From positions 1-64,000 of the forward strand of contig JAEPML010000007.1 in the NCBI GenBank assembly GCA_017643925.1: a stretch of DNA of 64,000 bases. Direction: 5' to 3'. This document shows positions 1-10,540 of the stretch, in pieces. A program made the position numbers and the translations under genes. Source of the stretch: Roseibium sp. (GTDB taxonomy: Bacteria > Pseudomonadota > Alphaproteobacteria > Rhizobiales > Stappiaceae). Within the stretch, counting starts at the first letter, position 1. Each line of letters opens with the position of its first letter. The notes below the pieces were generated by a model. That model was not told where the DNA came from and searched no databases. It saw only the letters and a list, made by a program, of their open reading frames with translations.

Positions 1-99
1 GTGGAAAGCTCGCTCTTCCGCGTCTTCCTCGGGGTGATCCTGCTGCTCGCCGTGATCCTCAACACCTATATCCGCCGCATGATCACGGGAGAACGCTAA
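1..99 (+). CDS. Sugar ABC transporter permease, C-terminal end (partial)
   Basis: An open frame enters from the left edge and ends at TAA 97-99. It encodes 32 residues: a hydrophobic helix rich in Leu, Val and Ile followed by a basic tail ending in GER. This fits the last transmembrane helix and cytoplasmic tail of a ribose-type (RbsC/IatP) ABC permease. The stop lies one base before the ATG of a ribose-type ABC ATPase, and inositol catabolic genes follow, so an inositol permease is the best guess. The body of the gene is outside the window, so the family call rests mainly on context. Confidence 0.7.
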   Translation: MESSLFRVFLGVILLLAVILNTYIRRMITGER

Positions 100-100
100 G

Positions 101-892
<792 letters not shown>

Positions 893-917
893 CGCCGGAC
901 AGAAATGGAAGAAAAGC

Positions 918-2864
918 GTGAAAGAGCTTGATGTCATCACCATTGGACGGTCGTCGGTTGACCTTTACGGGGCCCAGGTGGGTGGCCGGCTGGAGGACAT
1001 GGCGTCCTTCAACAAGTATATCGGCGGTTCGCCCACCAACATGGCGACCGGCACGGCCCGCCTCGGGCTCAGGTCCGGACTGATCACCCGCGTGGGTGAC
1101 GAGCACATGGGCCGGTTCATCCGCGAGGAGCTTGAACGGCATGGCGTGGACACAACCGGTGTCGTGACGGATACGAAAAGACTGACGGCCCTTGTGTTGC
1201 TCGGCATTCGCGACCAGGAGCAGTTTCCGCTGATCTTCTATCGCGAGAACTGTGCCGACATGGCCCTGTGCGAAGACGATATCGACCCGTCCTTCATAGC
1301 CTCGGCAAAGGCGGTGGTGGCGACGGGCACCCATCTGAGCCATCCGCAGACGGAAGCTGCGGTCCTGAAAGCCCTGAAGCTTGCACGCGACGGCGGCGGC
1401 CGGACAGCCCTCGACATCGACTACAGGCCCAACCTCTGGGGCCTGTCCGGGCATGGTGATGGTGAAAACCGCTTCATCGCGTCTGAAGACGTCACTGCAA
1501 AACTGCAATCGACCCTGCACCTGTTCGACCTGATCGTCGGCACCGAGGAAGAGTTTCATATCGCCGGCGGCACGACGGATACCGTTCAGGCGCTCAGGAA
1601 TGTCCGCAAGGTGTCAGGTGCGACCCTTGTCTGCAAACGCGGTCCGATGGGAGCCTCCGCCTTTGTGGGCGACATTCCGGAAAGCCTCGACGAGGGGATC
1701 TCGGGTCCCGGTTTTCCCATCGAGGTCTTCAACGTGCTCGGCGCTGGAGACGGTTTCATGTCCGGATTGCTGAAGGGCTGGATCACCGGCGAGGACTGGG
1801 TCACGAGCCTGACCTATGCCAATGCCTGCGGCGCATTCGCAGTCTCCCGGCACGGTTGCACACCGGCCTATCCAAGCTGGGAAGAGCTGCAGTTCTTTCT
1901 GAAACGAGGCGTCAGGGACAAGGCCCTGCGCAAGGATCCTGACCTGGAGCAGATCCACTGGTCCACGAACCGGCACCGGTCCAATGGCGGCGACTGGTCC
2001 ACAATGCGGGTCTTTGCCTTCGACCATCGCATCCAGATGGAGCAGATGGCCGACAAAGCCGGTGTCACGCATGAGCATATCGGTTTTTTCAAGAACCTTT
2101 GCCTCGACGCAGCCCTGAAAGTCGCAGATGGCCAGGCCGGCTACGGCATCCTGTGCGACAGCCGGCTCGGACGCGAGGCGCTTTATCGGGCCGCCGGATC
2201 CGGGCTCTGGATTGGCCACCCGGTTGAATGGCCTGCCTCCCGGCCATTGACCCTGGAACCTGAAATCGGACCGGATTTCGGCGGCCTGGCCGAATGGCCA
2301 ACGGAGCACGTGGTCAAGGTGCTGTGCTTCTACCACCCTGACGACGAACCTGACATGAAAGCCGAGCAGGAGGATGTCCTGAAGCGTCTCTTTGCCGCCT
2401 GCCGTCGGAACCGCCTTGAAATGCTGCTGGAGGTGATCCCCTCGAAGGTCGCTGCCGTGGACGACGACACCACTGCGGCCATCATTCAACGCATGTACGA
2501 CATCGGCATCTATCCGGACTGGTGGAAACTGGAACCGATGACCTCGAAGGCGGCGTGGTCCCGGGCATGTGATGCAATCACCAGAAACGATCCGAACACG
2601 CGTGGCATCGTGGTTCTGGGGCTTGACGCTCCGGAAGACCAGCTGGCAGCAAGTTTTGCGGAAGCCGCCCAGTTCGACCTCGTGAAGGGATTCGCCATCG
2701 GCCGCACGATTTTCTCAGACGCGGCACGCAAATGGCTTGCGGGCGAGATCACGAATGAAGAAGCTGTCATCGACATGACCAACCGGTTCGATCGTCTGTG
2801 CCGGATCTGGGATGATGCCCGGGCAACTGCTCAAGGTTCACGCATTCAAGGAATTCCTGCATGA
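918..2864 (+). CDS. iolC: Bifunctional IolC: 5-dehydro-2-deoxygluconokinase fused to a DUF2090 domain
   Basis: This 648-residue protein has two parts. Residues 1 to about 330 are a PfkB-family kinase (substrate-side GGSPTNMATG near residue 35, catalytic NVLGAGDGF near 273-281). IolC phosphorylates 5-dehydro-2-deoxy-D-gluconate in myo-inositol breakdown. The remaining ~310 residues (rich in FDHR, KLEP and GFAIGRT motifs) match the DUF2090 aldolase-like domain seen fused to IolC in many proteobacteria, which may perform the following DKGP aldolase (IolJ) step; that role is inferred. Translation probably starts at GTG 918, preceded by a GGAAGAAAA ribosome binding site. The stop overlaps the iolD start (ATGA), which implies translational coupling. 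Confidence 0.93.
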   Translation: MKELDVITIGRSSVDLYGAQVGGRLEDMASFNKYIGGSPTNMATGTARLGLRSGLITRVGDEHMGRFIREELERHGVDTTGVVTDTKRLTALVLLGIRDQEQFPLIFYRENCADMALCEDDIDPSFIASAKAVVATGTHLSHPQTEAAVLKALKLARDGGGRTALDIDYRPNLWGLSGHGDGENRFIASEDVTAKLQSTLHLFDLIVGTEEEFHIAGGTTDTVQALRNVRKVSGATLVCKRGPMGASAFVGDIPESLDEGISGPGFPIEVFNVLGAGDGFMSGLLKGWITGEDWVTSLTYANACGAFAVSRHGCTPAYPSWEELQFFLKRGVRDKALRKDPDLEQIHWSTNRHRSNGGDWSTMRVFAFDHRIQMEQMADKAGVTHEHIGFFKNLCLDAALKVADGQAGYGILCDSRLGREALYRAAGSGLWIGHPVEWPASRPLTLEPEIGPDFGGLAEWPTEHVVKVLCFYHPDDEPDMKAEQEDVLKRLFAACRRNRLEMLLEVIPSKVAAVDDDTTAAIIQRMYDIGIYPDWWKLEPMTSKAAWSRACDAITRNDPNTRGIVVLGLDAPEDQLAASFAEAAQFDLVKGFAIGRTIFSDAARKWLAGEITNEEAVIDMTNRFDRLCRIWDDARATAQGSRIQGIPA

Positions 2865-4702
2865 GCACCCTTCGCCTCACGGCGGCGCAGGCCATGGTCC
2901 GCTATCTTTCGGCACAAATGACCGAAGATGGCGAGCGCTTCATTGACGGTGTCTGGGCCATTTTCGGACATGGCAATGTCGCCGGTCTGGGCGAAGCGCT
3001 GGAACAGGCCGGCAATGCGTTGCCAACCTGGCGCGGCCAGAATGAGCAGACCATGGCGCACACCGCCATTGCCTATGCCAAGGCCCAAAAGCGCACCCGT
3101 GCGATGGCCGTCACTTCGTCCATCGGCCCGGGTGCAACCAACATGGTGACAGCCGCGGCGCTTGCCCATGTCAACCGGCTGCCCCTGTTGCTGATCCCCG
3201 GCGACGTCTTTGCCAACCGAGCACCCGACCCTGTCCTGCAGCAGGTCGAGGATTTCGACGACGGGACGGTGTCCGCCAATGACTGTTTCCGCCCGGTATC
3301 CCGGTATTTTGACCGCATCACCCGGCCGGAACATTTGCTGACTGCCCTGCCCCGGGCATTCCGCGTGATGACCGACCCGGCAACCTGCGGCCCGGTGACG
3401 CTGTCCTTCTGCCAGGACACCCAGGCCGAGGCCTTTGACTATCCGGAGAGCTTCTTTGAACCTCGCACCTGGCGTATCCGCCGGCCGGAACCGGACAGCC
3501 GGGATGTGAGCGATGTTGCCGACCTGATCAGGTCAGCGACGGCACCCGTCCTGGTTTGTGGTGGCGGTGTTGTCTATTCCCGGGCCGAAGAAACCTTGGC
3601 CGACTTCGCTACCCGCCATGGCATCCCGGTGATCGAAACCCAGGCCGGCAAGTCTGCCCTCGCCCAGGCGCATCCGATGAACTTCGGTGCGGCCGGTGTC
3701 GACGGAGCCGAGAGCGCCAACAAACTTGCGGAAGCTGCTGATCTGGTGATCGGCGTCGGCACTCGGTTCCAGGATTTCACCACAGGGTCCTGGGCGCTTT
3801 TCAAGGAACCCAACCGCAAGCTTGTCTCCATCAACGTGCAAGCCTATGACGCGGACAAGCATGGCGCGGTCGGCGTGGTCGGCGATGCCAGGGTGACACT
3901 GGATCGTCTGTCGAAAGACCTGGGCGATCATCGCAGCGGTGCGTTCGATCCGCAGGCCCGCGTGGACTGGCTGGCCAAGGTCGACACACATTGCGGCGCC
4001 CGGACGGACGTGCCCGAGGGCTACCTGCCGCTGGATGCGGAAGTCATCGGCGCCGTGCAGCGCACCGCCAGTGACAAGACCATTGCCATGTGTGCCGCCG
4101 GAACCATGCCGGGAGCGTTGAAACTGTTGTGGCAAGCGCCCCAGGGTGGCTATCACATGGAATACGGCTATTCCTGCATGGGCTACGAGATCGCCGGCGC
4201 CATGGGTGTGAAGCTCGCCCAGCCCGACCGGGACGTGGTCTGCTTTGTCGGCGACGGGTCCTACATGATGGCCAATTCCGAGCTTGCAACAGCTGTCATG
4301 CGCCAGGTGCCGTTCACGGTCGTTCTGACCGACAACCGTGGTTATGGCTGTATCAACCGGTTGCAGATGGGCACCGGTGGAGAGCAGTTCAACAATCTCT
4401 ACAAGGACTGCAACGTCGAGCAACAGCCGGACATCGACTTCGTTGCCCACGCAGCTTCCATGGGTGCTCATGCGGTCAAGGCAAGGGACATAGGTGATCT
4501 GGAAAACCAGATCCTGGCTTCGCTAGACCGAAGCATTCCGACCGTGATTGTCATCGACACCGATCCGATGCATGGGCCCGGTGAAGCTGGTGGTGGACAC
4601 TGGTGGGATGTCGCCGTCCCAGAAGTCTCTCCCCGCCCGCAGGTCAATACTGCTCGCGAAACCTATCTTGCCGCGCTCAAGGACCAGCGCGCAGCCGACT
4701 AA
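2861..4702 (+). CDS. iolD: 3D-trihydroxycyclohexane-1,2-dione acylhydrolase (IolD)
   Basis: A 613-residue thiamine diphosphate enzyme, full length for IolD. It opens the ring of 3D-(3,5/4)-trihydroxycyclohexane-1,2-dione to give 5-deoxy-glucuronate. The N-terminal ThDP-binding PYR domain carries the conserved Glu in GQNEQ (about residue 62). The C-terminal PP domain has the ThDP/Mg motif starting GDGSYMMANSE (about 465) and ending in DNRGYGCIN. The start overlaps the iolC stop by 4 bp and iolE begins 23 bp after its stop. The order C-D-E-B matches other alphaproteobacterial inositol operons. Confidence 0.95.
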   Translation: MSTLRLTAAQAMVRYLSAQMTEDGERFIDGVWAIFGHGNVAGLGEALEQAGNALPTWRGQNEQTMAHTAIAYAKAQKRTRAMAVTSSIGPGATNMVTAAALAHVNRLPLLLIPGDVFANRAPDPVLQQVEDFDDGTVSANDCFRPVSRYFDRITRPEHLLTALPRAFRVMTDPATCGPVTLSFCQDTQAEAFDYPESFFEPRTWRIRRPEPDSRDVSDVADLIRSATAPVLVCGGGVVYSRAEETLADFATRHGIPVIETQAGKSALAQAHPMNFGAAGVDGAESANKLAEAADLVIGVGTRFQDFTTGSWALFKEPNRKLVSINVQAYDADKHGAVGVVGDARVTLDRLSKDLGDHRSGAFDPQARVDWLAKVDTHCGARTDVPEGYLPLDAEVIGAVQRTASDKTIAMCAAGTMPGALKLLWQAPQGGYHMEYGYSCMGYEIAGAMGVKLAQPDRDVVCFVGDGSYMMANSELATAVMRQVPFTVVLTDNRGYGCINRLQMGTGGEQFNNLYKDCNVEQQPDIDFVAHAASMGAHAVKARDIGDLENQILASLDRSIPTVIVIDTDPMHGPGEAGGGHWWDVAVPEVSPRPQVNTARETYLAALKDQRAAD

Positions 4703-4725
4703 CCGTCTTCGGGAATAGAAAAGAC

Positions 4726-5619
4726 ATGATCCTTTACGGCGCCAATCCGATTGCCTGGGCCAATGACGACGACCAGACACTGGGAGCCCATATCCCCACC
4801 GAGCAGATCCTGCGCGAAGCCTCCGAGATCGGCTTCGACGGCATCGAGAACGGTCACCGCTGGCCAGAAGATCCTGAGGAGCTGAAGCAGCTGCTCGGCA
4901 GCCATGGCCTCAAGTTCATCTCGGGCTGGTATTCCCTCAACCTGCTGACCCAGTCTGTCGAGGACGAGAAGAAGGCAATCCAGCCGCATCTGGACAAGCT
5001 CAAACACAATGGCTGCAAGGTCTGCATCGCCTGCGAAACATCCAACACCATCCAGGGGTCTGACGTCGACATTTCCACGAGCCCGGTTCTGAGCGCGGAA
5101 GAGATGAATGCCTTCGGTGCAAAGGTGGAGGCCCCGGGTTTTTGCGCAGAGCAGGGCATCGATCTTGTCTATCACCACCACATGGGTACGGTTGTCGAGA
5201 CGCTGGACGAAATCGATGCCTTCATGGCAGCCACCGGACCGGCAACCAAACTGCTGTTTGATGCCGGCCATTGCTATTTCGGCTCCAGGGGCGAAGACCC
5301 GACGCCGGTCCTGAGAAAATACATCTCCCGCATGCACCACTTCCACGCCAAGAACGTGCGCCCAGCTGTCATGAAAGACGTCAGGGACAACGGCAAGTCC
5401 TTCATGGATGGTGTGCGGGCAGGCGTCTTCACGGTCCCTGGCGATCCTGAAGGCGGTATCGACTTCCGTCCCCTGCTTCAGGTTCTGAAGCAGGAGGGTT
5501 ACAAGGGCTGGATTGTCATCGAAGCCGAGCAGGATCCGGAGGTGCACAATCCGTTCAAGTATCAGAGCCTCGGACTGATGACGCTCAAGACCATTGCAAG
5601 CGAGTTGGAGTTGACATGA
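4726..5619 (+). CDS. iolE: Inosose dehydratase (IolE)
   Basis: A TIM-barrel protein of 297 residues in the xylose-isomerase-like family. It removes water from 2-keto-myo-inositol. The frame is open upstream to 4603 inside iolD, but ATG 4726 gives the normal IolE N-terminus (MILYGANPIAWAN) and the normal length. Metal and substrate-binding residues typical of the family are visible, such as YHHHMGT (about 150), FDAGHCYF (about 177), and MHHFHAKNV (about 203), with Glu in IVIEAEQ near the end. The stop overlaps the iolB start (ATGA at 5616). Confidence 0.95.
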   Translation: MILYGANPIAWANDDDQTLGAHIPTEQILREASEIGFDGIENGHRWPEDPEELKQLLGSHGLKFISGWYSLNLLTQSVEDEKKAIQPHLDKLKHNGCKVCIACETSNTIQGSDVDISTSPVLSAEEMNAFGAKVEAPGFCAEQGIDLVYHHHMGTVVETLDEIDAFMAATGPATKLLFDAGHCYFGSRGEDPTPVLRKYISRMHHFHAKNVRPAVMKDVRDNGKSFMDGVRAGVFTVPGDPEGGIDFRPLLQVLKQEGYKGWIVIEAEQDPEVHNPFKYQSLGLMTLKTIASELELT

Positions 5620-6434
5620 GTGATCTTCTGCGCAAGCCGTCTGGAACGAACGGCAAGGTTCACGACATCACCGTCGACAGCGCCCGAGGACCGAAATCCC
5701 CGGACTGGGGTTATGTCGGCTTCGGCCTGTACCGTCTGAAGGCCGGCGAAAGCGTTGCCGAACAGACCGGTGACCGCGAGGTGATCCTGGTCATGGTTGA
5801 AGGCAAGGCAGACATCTCGGCCGACGGAGAAGACTTCGGTGTACAGGGCGAGCGCATGAACGTCTTCGAACAATTGCCACCGCACAGTATCTATGTCCCG
5901 AACAGTTCCAACTGGCGCGCGACGGCGGCCACCGACTGCACCATCGGCGTCTGTGCAGCTCCCGGCAAGGGCGGCCACAAGGCAAGGGTCCTGCCGGTGC
6001 CGGAAAAAGTCACGCGCGGCAAAGGGTCGAACACCCGATACATCTTCCCGATTGCCATGGAAGAATCCGACGTTGCCGACAGTCTGCTGGTGACGGAAGT
6101 GTTCACGCCGCAGGGCAACTGGTCCTCCTATCCGCCGCACCGGCATGACGAGGACAATTTCCCCGACATGACCTATCTGGAAGAGACCTATTACCACCGC
6201 CTCAATCCGGACCAGGGATACGGGCATCAAAGGGTATTCACCGAAGACGGCAGCCTGGATGAAACGGTCTCAATGAACAGCCACGATGTGGTGCTGGTGC
6301 CTAAAGGCCATCACCCCTGCGGCGCACCCTATGGCTACGAGATGTACTATCTCAATGTCATGGCCGGACCGATGCGCAAGTGGCGCTTCCAGAACCATCC
6401 CGACCATGACTGGATCGCGCAAAGGGATGCGTGA
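5616..6434 (+). CDS. iolB: 5-deoxy-glucuronate isomerase (IolB)
   Basis: A 272-residue double-cupin protein of the KduI/IolB family. It converts 5-deoxy-glucuronate to 5-dehydro-2-deoxy-D-gluconate, the substrate of IolC. The second cupin holds a metal-binding cluster: HRHDEDN near residue 175 followed by LEETYYHR and a later His in PKGHHPCG. It is the last gene of the run, with 271 bp of noncoding DNA before the next gene. iolA (methylmalonate semialdehyde dehydrogenase), iolG and a dedicated iol repressor are not in the window. Confidence 0.95.
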   Translation: MSDLLRKPSGTNGKVHDITVDSARGPKSPDWGYVGFGLYRLKAGESVAEQTGDREVILVMVEGKADISADGEDFGVQGERMNVFEQLPPHSIYVPNSSNWRATAATDCTIGVCAAPGKGGHKARVLPVPEKVTRGKGSNTRYIFPIAMEESDVADSLLVTEVFTPQGNWSSYPPHRHDEDNFPDMTYLEETYYHRLNPDQGYGHQRVFTEDGSLDETVSMNSHDVVLVPKGHHPCGAPYGYEMYYLNVMAGPMRKWRFQNHPDHDWIAQRDA

Positions 6435-6705
6435 CAGAAGTTCTTCAGAAATAGAAGATTGATTGCAGGTCAGCGCAGGATAGCCGCCTGTGACCACTCA
6501 AAAATTCACCACGTCGCCCGGGCAAGGTGAAACGCAGATGCGAAACCTGGAGGCGCTGAAAACATCGTCGCATGACCCGCATAACTTAGCCAACTAAGCA
6601 AGATCCCGGCGCAGGGCCGGGACAGCAATTGCTTCGGACTTTCGCAAAAACTCAAAAGGGCGCCTGACGGCGCCCTTCCAATTTCCTTCGAAGGCAATCC
6701 GGGGA
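6435..6705. other. Noncoding gap between iolB and the convergent chemoreceptor gene
   Basis: No coding frame is convincing here. A 7-bp GC hairpin lies at 6604-6622 (TCCCGGC, 5-nt loop, GCCGGGA) about 170 bp after iolB. It lacks a clear T-run on the plus strand, so it may stabilise or weakly terminate the iol transcript. A better terminator, for the minus-strand gene, lies at 6656-6677. Confidence 0.5.
6646..6677 (-). terminator. Intrinsic terminator of the chemoreceptor gene
   Basis: AAGGGCGCC at 6656-6664 pairs perfectly with GGCGCCCTT at 6669-6677 around a TGAC loop. Read on the minus strand the stem is followed by TTTTGAGTTTTTG, a good U-tract. It begins 29 bp past the stop of the minus-strand chemoreceptor gene. 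Confidence 0.85.
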
Positions 6706-9144
6706 CTAGGCCGCCACCAGCAATTCATGGCCTTCCGGCAGTTCTTCGGAAAATGCGATCCCGCTTCCCGAGCCTGTTTCACGCACCACCGTCCCCTGCA
6801 GGTGGGTGCCGTCGATGAAGTCGAGCATCATTTCCTCGCCAATTTCGATGTCATGCACATCCAGGATCTGAGCTCCGCTTACACTCACATCGATCAGCTG
6901 AACCGTACGCTTGCTGCCGTTTCGGAATGTGATCGTAACGTCATCCGACATGGCCTTGCGAGCAGCACGCCGCCGGTCCTCAACATCCTTGGTCACGTTA
7001 TCAAGGAACTGCTCAACCTCCTGGGCCAGCGACGAGCTGGCCTCGGAAACGAGGTCTGACGCCGCATTCACTGCGCTGGCTTCTTCAGAGGTCTGCAGAA
7101 CGGCTCCGGAAACAGTGTCCATGCTGGAAGCGGCCGTTCCGGTGCTGTCGCTGGCGGCCCTTGCCGAACGTGCGATCTCCTGGTTCGCCGCACGCTGTTC
7201 TTCGATCGCACCGGCCACGGAACTTGTCAGACCCTTGATGTCGGACACTTTCTCCGTGATGTTTTCGATCGCATTCGCCGCATCGCGGACCGAGTTCTGA
7301 ATACCGGTGATCCGACCAGAGATCTCGTCCGTCGCCTTGGAAGTTTGCTCGGCCAGTTCCTTGACCTCGGAGGCAACAACCGCAAATCCACGCCCTGCCT
7401 CGCCGGCTCTGGCTGCTTCGATGGTCGCGTTCAGGGCAAGCAGATTGGTCTGTTCGGCAATATCGCGAATGAGGTTGACGACACTGCCAATATGTTCGGC
7501 TGCTTCGGAAAGTGTCGCCACGTTCTGGTTGGTCGCTTCGGCTGCCTCAACAGTTTCCGTCACGATGCGCGTTGTCGCTTCGGTCTGGTTGGCAATCTCC
7601 TGAACCGTCGCGGTCATCTCTTCCGTGGCGGCGGCAACGGCTGCAACATTTTCGGATGCATTGTTCGACGCACCACCCGCATGATCGGATTCAGACTTGG
7701 CGTTCGAGGCCAGGCCATCCAGCGTGGTCGCAGCATCTCTCATGCGGGACATCTGTTCACCGACGGTTTCAAGCCTTTCCGTCATGACCGACTTGAAGTC
7801 CCTGATCAGATTTTCAAGCAAGGCCTGGCGCTGGCGTTCCCTGTCACGTTCGCCGCGCGCGTGGTCTTCCAGCTGCTTGCGCAGGATCGCGTTGTCCTTG
7901 AAGACGGTCACGGCCTTGCACAAGTCGCCGATCTCATCCGTCCGGTCGGCATCATTGATGTCAACCTTGGTATCGCCTGTAGCCAGGCGGTTCATTGCCT
8001 GGACGACCTGATTGATCGGGTGTGTGACCGAGCGCGCAGCAAAGAAGCCCACGACGGCCATAAGCGCGAGCAAGACGCCGCCAGCGAGCAACATCCTGTT
8101 GCGCATTGCAATGACCGGTGCCGTTGCCTCGGCATAGGTCTGCGTCGCGAGGAGGATGTAGTTGTAACCCTGGTAATTGAACTTGATCGCTTCGACATCA
8201 AGCAATTCGCTACGATGCAATTCATCGTAACCGAAGGCTGCTCCATCTGAACGCGCCTGTTCGATAATCGGGCTTTCCAGCTTGGTGGTCAGGATATCGT
8301 TTACGTCTGCGGTCGACTTGGAATCGTTGCGCATATAGCCGTCTTCGCCGATCAGGGCCAGTTCACCGGTCTCGCCGAGACCCAGATTGTGCCGCATCAA
8401 TTCATTGAACCGGTCGACTGGCATCTGGAAGGCCAGCACGCCGACCGTTTTGCCATCTCCGTCCACGACCGGATGCGCCATGAAACTCGCGGGCGCGTCA
8501 TAACTCGGGCCATAGGGAGCAAAGTCGGTGAAGGCCACATCGCTGTGCTCGGTGATCTTCGTTGCCTCGCGATAGACGACGCCCAGATCGGAATCGGCCC
8601 ATTTGCCGCCACCTTCATTGAAATTGGTCGCGTAGTCGAGTTCCTTGAAGACCGAATAAACGAGGTTCCCCTTGGTATCGAACAGGAAGACGTCGTAATA
8701 GCCTTCGTCTTTCTGAAGCTTGTGAAACCACTTGTGGTAATTCTCGTGGGCCGCGTCATAAGCTGAACCGGTGTCTGCCTTGTAGAGCTTGTCCTTCTCG
8801 CCTGTCGGATGGGGGTTATCCATAATATAGGCGGCCTGCAGCGACGCGACGGGATCGCCACCGGACTGCATCCAGGTGTCCCAGATATCCGAGAACTCGT
8901 TTACCGCGGCAACCGTGCCGGGATGTTCGGCAATCAGAACAAGCTGGTGCTCGATGTTTTCAAGATAGGCATGAATCTCGTCTGCGCCGGTATTGGCCGC
9001 TGCAAGCAGACGTTCCTTGGTCAGCTCGTGAACACTGGCGCTCGAGGTGAGGTAACTGGCAACCCCGATCCCGACACCGACCACTGCAGCAGCACCAACC
9101 ACCATGGCTGGAATTTTTTTCGACAAGCTCAACTTCGAGAACAT
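6706..9144 (-). CDS. Methyl-accepting chemotaxis protein with periplasmic Cache-type sensor and C-terminal PilZ domain
   Basis: An inner-membrane chemoreceptor of 812 residues. The N-terminus has a basic stretch and a first transmembrane helix. A ~310-residue periplasmic region with Cache-like features follows ([14 protein letters not shown] near its end). Then come a second helix ([18 protein letters not shown]), a HAMP domain and the MCP signalling hairpin with its conserved tip, [19 protein letters not shown]. The last ~90 residues look like a PilZ c-di-GMP-binding domain: an RRAARK motif followed by DVSVSG. The start was set at ATG 9144 because GGGGGATC lies just upstream; the open frame extends 13 codons further. 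PilZ at the C-terminus suggests that c-di-GMP modulates this receptor, which is inference. The ligand is unknown. Confidence 0.9.
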   Translation of the reverse strand: MFSKLSLSKKIPAMVVGAAAVVGVGIGVASYLTSSASVHELTKERLLAAANTGADEIHAYLENIEHQLVLIAEHPGTVAAVNEFSDIWDTWMQSGGDPVASLQAAYIMDNPHPTGEKDKLYKADTGSAYDAAHENYHKWFHKLQKDEGYYDVFLFDTKGNLVYSVFKELDYATNFNEGGGKWADSDLGVVYREATKITEHSDVAFTDFAPYGPSYDAPASFMAHPVVDGDGKTVGVLAFQMPVDRFNELMRHNLGLGETGELALIGEDGYMRNDSKSTADVNDILTTKLESPIIEQARSDGAAFGYDELHRSELLDVEAIKFNYQGYNYILLATQTYAEATAPVIAMRNRMLLAGGVLLALMAVVGFFAARSVTHPINQVVQAMNRLATGDTKVDINDADRTDEIGDLCKAVTVFKDNAILRKQLEDHARGERDRERQRQALLENLIRDFKSVMTERLETVGEQMSRMRDAATTLDGLASNAKSESDHAGGASNNASENVAAVAAATEEMTATVQEIANQTEATTRIVTETVEAAEATNQNVATLSEAAEHIGSVVNLIRDIAEQTNLLALNATIEAARAGEAGRGFAVVASEVKELAEQTSKATDEISGRITGIQNSVRDAANAIENITEKVSDIKGLTSSVAGAIEEQRAANQEIARSARAASDSTGTAASSMDTVSGAVLQTSEEASAVNAASDLVSEASSSLAQEVEQFLDNVTKDVEDRRRAARKAMSDDVTITFRNGSKRTVQLIDVSVSGAQILDVHDIEIGEEMMLDFIDGTHLQGTVVRETGSGSGIAFSEELPEGHELLVAA

Positions 9145-9295
9145 CCGATCCCCCAAAAACCGACAGCCGGCCAATTTGGCCACTTGTCAATTACCGTTGG
9201 GTGAGCTCCCGAACCATTTCTTAACAACGACTCGAAATTCTAACGATTTTGGCAAGATTACATTGTCTTTTTCTCTGATGAAGAAAAAGTGCTGC

Positions 9296-9331
9296 AAAAA
9301 CTTACGAGGCTAAGTAATGAACGCAGCCTCG
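9296..9331 (-). terminator. Probable intrinsic terminator downstream of kdgK
   Basis: CGAGGCT (9305-9311) pairs with AGCCTCG (9325-9331) across a 13-nt loop. On the minus strand the stem is followed by TAAGTTTTTG. It lies 37 bp past the stop of the minus-strand kinase gene and before the chemoreceptor promoter region. The loop is longer than usual, hence moderate confidence. Confidence 0.6.
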
Positions 9332-9367
9332 CGTTTTCGGCATTTGTCGGATATTCAGGTCATCGAA

Positions 9368-10276
9368 TCACGCAGGTACCAGACTGTCCACCAGGGCGCC
9401 GCGATGTTGAATGACGTTCCCGGCAAGACGCGCGCCCGCATCAACGCTGGCATTGATGTCGTCGCTGATCAGAAACTCTGCCAGAAACGCGGCATTGAAA
9501 CTGTCACCAGCCGCCGTTGTGTCGACGATGTTGCGCACCGGGTCTGGCTGGAACGTTGTCTGTGCATCTTTCGTTGCGCAAATGACGTCCTCGGGTCCGT
9601 TCTTGACGACGACCATGTCGGCACCGGCGGCAAGGTATCTTTCCGCGCTGATCTTTGGTGTCGGATCGCCGAAATGCGCCAGCTCATCCTCAAATGACGG
9701 CATGACCAATGTGCAGACACCTGCAGCCTCGGTGACACAGGCACGCATGATTTCGGTGCTCTCCCACAGGCGCGGGCGCAGATTGGGATCAAAGGCCACT
9801 TGCGCGCCCCTCTGCCGCGCTTCCCGCAGCCCGCTCAGAAAGACCTTTCTCTCTTCAGGTGGCAGGATCGCCAGCGTGATCCCGCTGAAATAGATCAGAC
9901 CGGCCTTGTCCAGCGCAGCCTTCAGGTGATCTGCATCAGCAGCAAGGCGGCGTGCTGCAGCATGCGACCGCCAATATGCGAAGCTCCGCTCCCCATCCTT
10001 CAGCTGGATCATGTAAAGACCAACCGTCCGGTCTTCCAGTCTGCGGATCTCTGCCGTGTCGATCTCCGAGTCGCCCAGAAACTGAAGCATCTGATCGGAG
10101 ATCTGGTCCTGTCCGACAGCCGTAAAATAGCTCACGGTCCAGCTCTCCGGGAGGCACTTGCGTGCATACCAGGCCGTGTTCAGCGTGTCTCCGGCGAAAC
10201 CCATGGCATAAGTGCCTTCGCCGGTCGGGGCCATTTCGACCATGCATTCGCCAATTGCCAGAAACGTGTTTGACAC
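9368..10276 (-). CDS. kdgK: 2-keto-3-deoxygluconate kinase (PfkB family)
   Basis: A ribokinase-like sugar kinase of 302 residues. It probably phosphorylates 2-keto-3-deoxygluconate for the Entner-Doudoroff route. Visible features are FLAIGECMVEMAP at the N-terminus, FAGDTLNTA for substrate binding, YWRSHAAAR (typical of KdgK), YFSGITLAIL, and the C-terminal signature DTTAAGDSFNAAF with the catalytic Asp. The start is GTG 10276, placed by GAAGGAGGA five bases upstream; the open frame runs 8 codons further. The neighbour is a DeoR regulator on the same strand, which may control it. Why it sits beside an alpha-glucoside-type transporter is unclear. Confidence 0.88.
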   Translation of the reverse strand: MSNTFLAIGECMVEMAPTGEGTYAMGFAGDTLNTAWYARKCLPESWTVSYFTAVGQDQISDQMLQFLGDSEIDTAEIRRLEDRTVGLYMIQLKDGERSFAYWRSHAAARRLAADADHLKAALDKAGLIYFSGITLAILPPEERKVFLSGLREARQRGAQVAFDPNLRPRLWESTEIMRACVTEAAGVCTLVMPSFEDELAHFGDPTPKISAERYLAAGADMVVVKNGPEDVICATKDAQTTFQPDPVRNIVDTTAAGDSFNAAFLAEFLISDDINASVDAGARLAGNVIQHRGALVDSLVPA

Positions 10277-10333
10277 AGACTTCCTCCTTCGCGATGGCAT
10301 TGAGCGGAGGCCTTCTTTTCCTCCATAACCATC

Positions 10334-10374
10334 TTTTAAATTGATTTAAAACTAGCATATTTCACAGCTAGTTT
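10334..10374. promoter_or_regulatory. Two palindromes upstream of kdgK, candidate operators
   Basis: An 18-bp AT-rich palindrome (TTTTAAATT/GATTTAAAA, 8 of 9 pairs) spans 10334-10351. It overlaps a second inverted repeat, AAACTAGC (10349-10356) and GCTAGTTT (10367-10374), perfect over 8 bp with a 10-nt spacer. They lie 58-98 bp upstream of the kdgK start, a usual operator position. The binding protein is not known; the adjacent DeoR protein is one candidate. Confidence 0.5.
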
Positions 10375-10540
10375 CGACTACATACTCAACTCCACCGCAG
10401 AATCAAATGCGCAAAAGGAATAATCTTCTGGTGCCCGGCACTCACCAAAGACCGGAAATCGCTTGATTCCGATGCAACGAAATCTCGCACAAATTTGCAC
10501 TGAAACAACAGGAAAGAAAGCAACAGCAACCGCAATGCGG

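Noticed and set aside
3533..4471. 312-codon minus-strand frame inside iolD
   Set aside because: Shadow of iolD, which carries a full ThDP motif.
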